This document shows positions 1 through 64,000 of a DNA stretch of 64,000 bases, in pieces. Below the pieces are notes generated by a model. The model saw only the letters and a list, made by a program, of their open reading frames with translations. It was not told the DNA's origin and searched no databases. Source of the stretch: Ischnura elegans (lineage: Eukaryota; Arthropoda; Insecta; Odonata; Coenagrionidae); NCBI RefSeq assembly GCF_921293095.1, contig NC_060252.1, positions 78,946,866 through 79,010,865 of the forward strand, given 5' to 3'. Both the position numbers and the translations under genes were made by a program. Numbering within the stretch: the stretch's first letter is position 1; each line of letters begins with the position of its first letter.

Positions 1-2052
1 TTGTGTTACAAATATCATTGAAAGTGCAACCTCACGCTGGTAACCATCATGGGAAAGCACATTAAAATGTGTTTGTAAGGTGCTCCTCAGCGCTCTTGAC
101 AGCCTGGGCAACTTCTAAGTTAAAAAACCTGAATCATATGATCATTATATTGCATCTGTAAAGAGTCTGCCTCCAATGATATCACACCAGAGTGCTGCAC
201 AATAAAAATTTCCAATGAATAATTTTCCCCATTTTGGAAGTGGCTGCATAAAGCCCTCATTAGCTAAACCACAGGTTGTGGGCTCTGATTCCCACTGTGA
301 AGGTTTTTCCTATCTAGCATTTGGGTTTTTGTATTGGTCAGGATAGATTGCCAGATACACTTGATGTAGAAGGGCTGAAGCCCTGATATCCAAGAATTAA
401 CTATTGTGGCTATATGGTGAGAGATGACATAATTATACATCTAATGACATAGCTGGAACTGTGAGCCAATCGTTTCCAAGCATCAAAAATGGAAGAGATT
501 ACGTTATATGATCACCTTCACACAGCAGTTACCTACATGAAAACTTGTGGATGATGCAACTTATGACACACTGACGAGACAGTTTTTGATATGTCACAGA
601 GGTCTGATGTATCCTCATAAATAAATTTCCCACATCCATCATCAGTCTACCATGCATCATACAATCACAGACACATAGTTTTTGGAAACCAGTGCTTGAT
701 GAGGCTGTTTTTGAGGCTTTTAAAATAAAAAAAAAATAAATACAGTAAGGTGAAGTAAGAATAGCTTAATTAAATGTACCCCATCACTTTTCGTAAGATT
801 GTATAACATAAAATTTTCAATTTCTCAAGATTCCATTTTGCCAATCTGAGTTCACAACCATAACAAGGGATTGAAATACCATGTTCAACTTATGATGGAG
901 TGAGGGCTGTAAACAGGAAATGGCAAATTATGCAAAAAGGGACAACAAATAAGATGTGCTTAGGTTCTGCAAAAAAATGAGACACTGATTTAGAAAATTA
1001 TAGCAAGCGCTATTACCTTTACACTCCCTGAAAAGCAGCCATTAGAGCCAACCTTAATAACGACAGCAAAAATGATAGTATGATTCAGGCTTAAATAGTG
1101 AATGCATTAAGTGCAACTCCCAATGTGTAGATAAGCAGCATTGCGCGTCACCAGGCAAACATGAAGAATTTTGCAACCGCTCCAATTTCCAAACTATTCG
1201 AAGTTCAAATTCATACTCCTCAAAGTATCGTACTACTTGAAAAAATTGAACACGGGAACACTCACCCTTTCATACTTCACCAATCATAAATCACCATTTA
1301 AACTATGAAACATTAGATGATCACTATTTTGGTATGTCACAGACTCGCCTTCCATGCTACCCAAGGTGTGGATAAAAATCTCTGAATACAACCATTCTCA
1401 AAACTATAACTATGTATTTGGATGGATGAAATACAAATTTCAGCACTCACTGTGAGATTTCTTTACGCAAATTCAAGAAGAGGACTAATTATGGCCAATT
1501 ATCATGTTGTTGAGTATCCTGCTAAAAACACTTGCACATAAAACTATGCAGCAAAAGCTGTGAAATAAAAATCTGTCATGAAGTAGAAAAGCCACAATAA
1601 AAAAATATGTATTCCATTCACATAAAAAAAGAGAAATTACCATCTGTGAAGGGGTTCATGGAAGTGTGACAAAAGATATTCATGTGAATATAGAAAGAAT
1701 ATTTGCTCATAAAGGGCTTCTAACAGAAGCCTATCACGGCAGGCACATGCTGGGATATCTGCACCCTCTAATACCAAGTAACTCACATTGATCAATGTTC
1801 TCACACATTTCTGCCAACCAGAAGGGTCATTACCCTCTTGCAGCAAGACTAGAAAGCCAAACGGGCCACCACCAACATGGCCTGCCAAGCAAACCTGTTG
1901 CCGTCACTCAACGCAGCAATGGTTGGAGACACACAGGCTTTGAAGGCACACTGGGGACATGGGACAGTTCCAAACAGCATCCATTTCCCCAACGATATAT
2001 ATAAATATCAACTAATTTTTTGAGTCCATAGGTATTCACTTCCAAAGCACTT
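1..2052. other. 3' flank of the KIAA0930-like gene, AT-rich
   Basis: This stretch lies downstream of the stop codon of the minus-strand gene and should hold its 3' UTR. I found no clear AATAAA on the minus strand here. A weak tRNA-like patch at about 255-300 (B-box-like GCTCTGATTCC) may be an old SINE. A minus-strand open frame at 1637-1888 is discussed separately. Otherwise nothing recognisable. Confidence 0.4.
1637..1888 (-). other. unassigned open frame, possible exon or 3' UTR
   Basis: An 83-codon open stretch on the minus strand, rich in Leu and hydrophobic residues (LLLEALYEQIFFLYSHEYLL), is followed by a donor-like ATG|GTAATT at its end. AG acceptors (GGCAG) lie inside or just before it. 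It starts only about 165 bases past the KIAA0930-like stop codon, so it may simply be 3' UTR that happens to be open. It could also be the first visible exon of the next minus-strand gene. I do not recognise the protein. Confidence 0.2.
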
Positions 2053-33894
<31,842 letters not shown>

Positions 33895-35146
33895 TGAACA
33901 ACCTCTCAGCAAGTTAAGTAGCAACTAAACTAACAGGTGTTTAGCCATCCGATAATTACAATAATATAACTTCATCCACTTTTCCGATCCTTGAAATGTT
34001 CGTTCAACCTTCCATCAAATTCCCTGTACTTCCACACTCGATACTCATTATGCCGAGCTTAATATTCACATTCCTCAGCTTGATTGCGATAGAGAAATCC
34101 ACGGACATTACTAAGAGCACACCATGCAGGTTTCAACAGATATACACTACATCCAAGTTTTTGCTACCGTTGCTACGGTAAAGTGCTGCCACTTCAACAA
34201 TTTGTACACTTTTTCACCACCAGGTTGCACTAGTGGGCAGTGTTGCGGAAACGCGTCAATTCGATAAATAAAAGGTCTTCTATGATACATGATTGTTCAA
34301 ATAAAAAATTGTATATTAGTTATAAATGCAATTGTAGATTTTAATTTATAAATACCCAATTACTGTAAATTTACTAAAGAAATAATAATTTACGAGAAAC
34401 CTAATCACTCACGAATAAATATTCCTTCACTAACACTGGAAAGATTCTACAAGTTACTTGTAAAATCTTATACTGGTCCCTTTGCTAACTACGTGTGATG
34501 GACCCTATCCTTTAAAACATCATGAGATGGATGCGCGAGGCCATGGCCAACTCTAATACCAGTTTAAAGTTGGCCATGGCGAGGCCGAGCAGTAGCGGAG
34601 ATACGGTGAGTCGCTCGGGTCGCTGAGTGTGCGGGCATCACGCATCCGAACGCCACGACGCCACTGCTGCTCCAATTGATCAAAAGCATGAAACTCCATC
34701 GTAGTCAATTTCATTGGTCTACGTTCCTTCCTACAAAATTCAGGGGACGGAAAACGAACCGTGGGAATTTGGCAACCTCGCGAATTGTTGTGAGCATCGG
34801 TTGGTAGTGGTCGGTGGTGGTTCTCGGCGATTCCGGACATGTGTCATGGGTGAAGGGTTTTTGAGACCAAGGTCTGCTCGTTTTCGACGTCAGCGTTAAA
34901 TTGAGGAGTTTTTTTGGGTGTTTTGATAGGTTTTTAATTCTTTACCGTGTTTTACTTCTTGACATTTTCATCGCCGATGAGTGTCTCATTCCAGCTGTTT
35001 AGCGTTGTTTTCTCTCGAGTAACCTTGTGCTCTGTTTGAAGCTTCTCCCTCCAACAGCTGGAAAACTTGGGCGTCATATTTATTTTCAGGCTTTGGAGTG
35101 AAGTTTAGGTTCTGGTTAATTTTTTGGGAGCATTAGTGGTTCTAAA
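33895..35146. promoter_or_regulatory. probable divergent promoter region
   Basis: About 1.25 kb separate the two start codons of oppositely oriented genes. No TATA box is obvious for either gene, and the half next to the histidyl-tRNA synthetase gene is more GC-rich than the surrounding introns. It contains a short perfect hairpin at 34540-34580. Promoter role is inferred from position only. Confidence 0.5.
34540..34580. repeat. 13-bp inverted repeat in the intergenic region
   Basis: GCCATGGCCAACT at 34540-34552 is inverted at 34568-34580 around a 15-base spacer. The site could be a hairpin or a protein-binding palindrome; no function is shown. Confidence 0.5.
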
Positions 35147-60991
<25,845 letters not shown>

Positions 60992-61254
60992 GTTTTCCTT
61001 TGGTGTGGTTGAATCTTCTGTTTTTAATTTTGGCTTTTATACCCAGTGGTGACTGATGCACGATCAAATATAGGGACAGTTCTTACTGGCTATATCACCT
61101 TCTGGCACGTGGGGCAATGGCTATTCTATTTGCTTGTTATTTATTTATGATCATTCTGTGATCATTCCTTAGAATTGAGAATAGCGAAACTGAGCAAATT
61201 ACTTGCTGTACCTTTCATACATTAAGTATGATTTGGGTTGCAGTTGGTGTCAAG

Positions 61255-61260
61255 AATAAA
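61255..61260 (+). terminator. HARS1: HARS1 polyadenylation signal AATAAA
   Basis: A canonical AATAAA about 265 bases after the stop codon, followed by a region with T/G-rich words (ATGTACAGGTGTGAATG), consistent with cleavage shortly after. Confidence 0.65.
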
Positions 61261-61269
61261 AGTTAACCA

Positions 61270-62896
61270 TGCTGGACATGTACAGGTGTGAATGAAAGTT
61301 TTATTTATGGACATGTGTCAGTTTTTGCGACTACAACATGGTATGTAAAAATTATGTACATAAACATAAAGTGCAATATTTGGTCAAATTTTATTCTTTT
61401 GATAATGAGAATGCAAAATGCAAAAAATTAGCTTCTGAATTTCTTTTCAAATGATAAGTTGAAATGGTTTGTAATTGGATTTTTAAATGGAAATATATTA
61501 TGAAGGATGTATGAGAGGCACTGTTGCACATGTTTACAGCTGAATGAAAATGTGTTAAGGTTGAAAAGTAAGTAAGAAGCAAAGAAGAAAAGAGTCAAAT
61601 GTTTAAAAATGCAGCATAGTTCTTTCTGTATTTCATTGGCCATACATGCATTACCATTCTCATTGTATGGATGGACAATTAAGTTTTTTCACATAAAACT
61701 GATTTTTTAGTTTGGAGTTATTTGTTCATATTGTGAACAATTTATGGGATGCAGAGTTAGCGAAGAAAAGAAAGAGACAAATTTGTTATCACTGAAATTT
61801 TATCCGAGGTCTCCACACTAATATGGATGCATGAATTCATTCAAGGTAGTAGACAAGGTATTTTCTGCTTTGGAGTTTAAGCCATTTGTGTTCATTGGAG
61901 GTAATTATGATTTTTATTTTCACTGTATATGTTAGAACTGCATGTATGAAGATGATATTCTGGAGCTGCCAGATTTCTGAGCTGAATTTTCAGCTTCTTA
62001 AAAGACTTCTCCATAGCTCGGCCAATGATAACTCATTTTAGATAAGGTCTTTGGACACAAATAACTACATTTCAGAGACCATGACAGCTGAGTGATTGAT
62101 TGTCGTATACATTTATCCCACTGGACCTTAATACTTATTTGTATATCCACTGACTGACTGGCATCCTTCCTCCAAGATGTGGGCCCATCAATTGGTCCGA
62201 CGAATGCTGAAATGGTCACCTTTTCCCTACCGAATGCCCCCACCCCCATTTCTACATCCTCCACAATATACATAAACCTGGAGAGACTGGCTGCCCAATA
62301 TACTCATTCTGGACTCGGTCACTGATAGATTCTACACCTTTGTTGACCATGATCTTTAGCCTTTTGTCCAATCCCTTCCCTCACGTATTTGAGGCACATG
62401 TAACTTTCCAAAATGTACCCACTTTCTCGAAACACCCCTCATATTGGCTAGCATAGATGTAACACCCTTTCATTCATCCATTCCCATGATAAAGGTCTCC
62501 TCTGCCTCTGCCACTTCCTCCTAGATCTGTCACTCTTCATCCTCATCCTTGTTGCATTCTCCTTCAATGACCTTTCTGTACTGAAAATGCAAAGATTGTG
62601 CCATGGGAAGCTGGTGTGGTCCCTCACATGGGAATCTTTAGCTTGGTCTCTTTGAGAAGAAAATTCCTGTCTGAAGTTCATCTCCCACGAGGGTCTCTGC
62701 CTTGTGTTAGGAGTATTGATGAAATTTCCATACTTTGGCCACAGGATTTCTGCTGTCTTTAACTCCTTCATGTCATCCATAAATGAATCTCCCCCTATCT
62801 ACTTTGCCTCACCTATCTCCCACTCCATAGTCACCTTCCTTTATGCTCAGATTTTCTGTTCAAGACTTTTTGTCACTGCCACTCTAACTAGCAAAC
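61270..62896. other. intergenic DNA downstream of HARS1
   Basis: AT-rich, then from about 62280 a C/T-rich stretch with degenerate minus-strand open frame (62448-62780, RSRRKWQRQRR-like low complexity). I see no gene. Confidence 0.4.
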
Positions 62897-62908
62897 AGTA
62901 ATATGTAC

Positions 62909-63180
62909 TCCGAATAAGTTCAACAGATTCAGGCTTCAATTGGTGAAGTTTGACGTATTTAAATAAATAAAAGATCGAAGCACTTTTCCACAAATTTTTT
63001 TACTGCATGCAACGCGTTTCGGCTCACAGAGCCATCATCTGGCACAAGACCTATCATCTGGTACAATAAGGTCTTGTGATGATAGGTCTTGTGCCAGATG
63101 ATGGCTCTGTGAACCGAAACATGTTGTATGCAGTAAAAAAAATTTGTGGAAAAGTGCTGCGATCTTTTATTTACTTCAAT
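62909..63180. mobile_element. Penelope-like insertion, inverted dimer, copy 2
   Basis: A 272-bp insertion between exact 12-bp direct repeats AGTAATATGTAC (62897-62908, 63181-63192). Same family as 32234-32632 in the other orientation: the tail AGATTCAGGCTTCAATTGGT comes first, then two opposed units with AACGCGTTTCGGCTCACAGA and GCCAGATGATGGCTC. The fold centre is at about 63067 with a small CTATCATCTGG duplication. Confidence 0.7.
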
Positions 63181-63344
63181 AGTAATATGTACCTTCATTA
63201 CAGCTGCTACCACCCCTCCCCCACTGTATGATCAATTCCTTACTCTCTTTCCATCTGTTTCCTTTTTGCCATGCTACTTAAAACTGCACCCTCATAACTA
63301 ACATCAGCATTTTGTAGCAAGGTAACTATTAAACATACACTAAT

Positions 63345-63430
63345 ATCCATGCTCAGGATAGGGGCTATCCACCCTGATGAGACTCAAATCCATGGCCTTT
63401 GGTTTGACAGGCAAGGACTTAACATTGTTG
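63345..63430 (-). repeat. tRNA-derived SINE-like piece
   Basis: On the minus strand CATGGATTTGAGTCTCATCA carries a B-box-like GATTTGAGTCTC followed by CAGGGTGG, a common SINE layout. A box weak. Boundaries approximate. Confidence 0.35.
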
Positions 63431-63599
63431 TATGCTTATATCTCTACCCTGTAGAGACTACTCATTATCATTTTTACTATAAAATTATAAACCAACACCT
63501 TCATTAGCCTCCCAATGATCCAGAACTCCCACTACATATGCATGTGTTCTACCTGTATGCACATACATGGTTCAATAGTCATAAAGGGCAAAGGTATAG

Positions 63600-64000
63600 G
63601 TAGAGGAGTCCAGGGGATACGGTGAGATATCAAATAGGTAAGACAGGTTTAGGAATAGTTTGAAAAACTTGAGCAGCTACCCCGCTGTGGATGTGGATTC
63701 AGAGCACAACCAAGTGCTTATTAAATGCAATGTAAGCATCAAAAGACTAATGAAAATTAGAAAAGCAGGAAATTAGAATTTTGAAAATTTGACGGGGACT
63801 ATTAGGGGAGAGTATCAGGAACGGGTGGCAAATAGCATCAAGAAAATTGAAAATACAGACACTGTAGAGGAAGAGTGGGACAATATTAAAACTGGATTAG
63901 TCGAAGAGGCTGAGAAGTCAATAGGTGATGGTGACATTAGAAAGATAAAGAACCTGTAAATGGCAGAGGAAATGATAAAGAAATGGAGGAGTGGTGGAAG
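63600..64000 (+). mobile_element. non-LTR retrotransposon fragment
   Basis: The plus-strand frames read AVDVDSEHNQVLIKCNVS, matching the end of a LINE endonuclease (the D/SDHN.VL block), then GEYQERVANSIKKIE and VEEEWDNIKTGLVEEAEKSI, the helical linker between endonuclease and reverse transcriptase. Several stop codons are present. It continues past the right edge of the window. Confidence 0.6.

Overview
The window reads as nuclear DNA of an arthropod, most likely an insect. It has AT-rich, intron-rich genes with GT-AG splicing and very dense DNA-transposon debris, and the encoded proteins are insect-like. No species can be named from the sequence. Two housekeeping genes lie head to head.

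Minus strand, 33894 down to 2053: an 11-exon gene for a homologue of human KIAA0930 (UPF0528 / DUF2045 family, function unknown). I rebuilt it exon by exon. All splice phases agree and the chain gives 516 codons plus a stop (1551 nt). Plus strand, 35147 to 60991: an 8-exon gene for cytosolic histidyl-tRNA synthetase (518 aa) with the N-terminal WHEP region, class II motifs 2 and 3 and both histidine-specific motifs, followed by an AATAAA signal at 61255. The two start codons are about 1.25 kb apart, so the gap is probably a divergent promoter.

Nearly everything else is repeats inside introns. I see: several families of TA-flanked, pogo/Tigger-style non-autonomous elements starting CAGT (6809-10366, 7886-9201, 17863-19136, 22787-22998, 23615-24193, 48752-52007), often nested; hAT-type elements with 8-bp target duplications (15115-16359, 20761-22219 with transposase remains, 24474-25924 and 54235-55694 as two copies of one family, 50304-50602); two piggyBac-like elements with TTAA duplications and broken transposases (41913-44479 and 57412-59923), each with an empty-site copy elsewhere in the window; three short Penelope-like insertions carrying hammerhead-ribozyme-like cores (5318-5538, 32234-32632, 62909-63180), two of them inverted dimers with 12-13 bp target duplications; a 1-kb near-perfect inverted repeat (27022-28096 / 29835-30905); a three-copy TAGGGT-ended MITE family; tRNA-derived SINE pieces; a decayed mariner; a THAP-domain fragment; and a LINE fragment at the right edge.

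No coherent new gene system is evident. The strongest novelty is structural: the inverted-dimer Penelope-like insertions, the large inverted repeat, the layered element nest at 48.6-52.1 kb, and several in-window empty sites that let insertion history be read directly.
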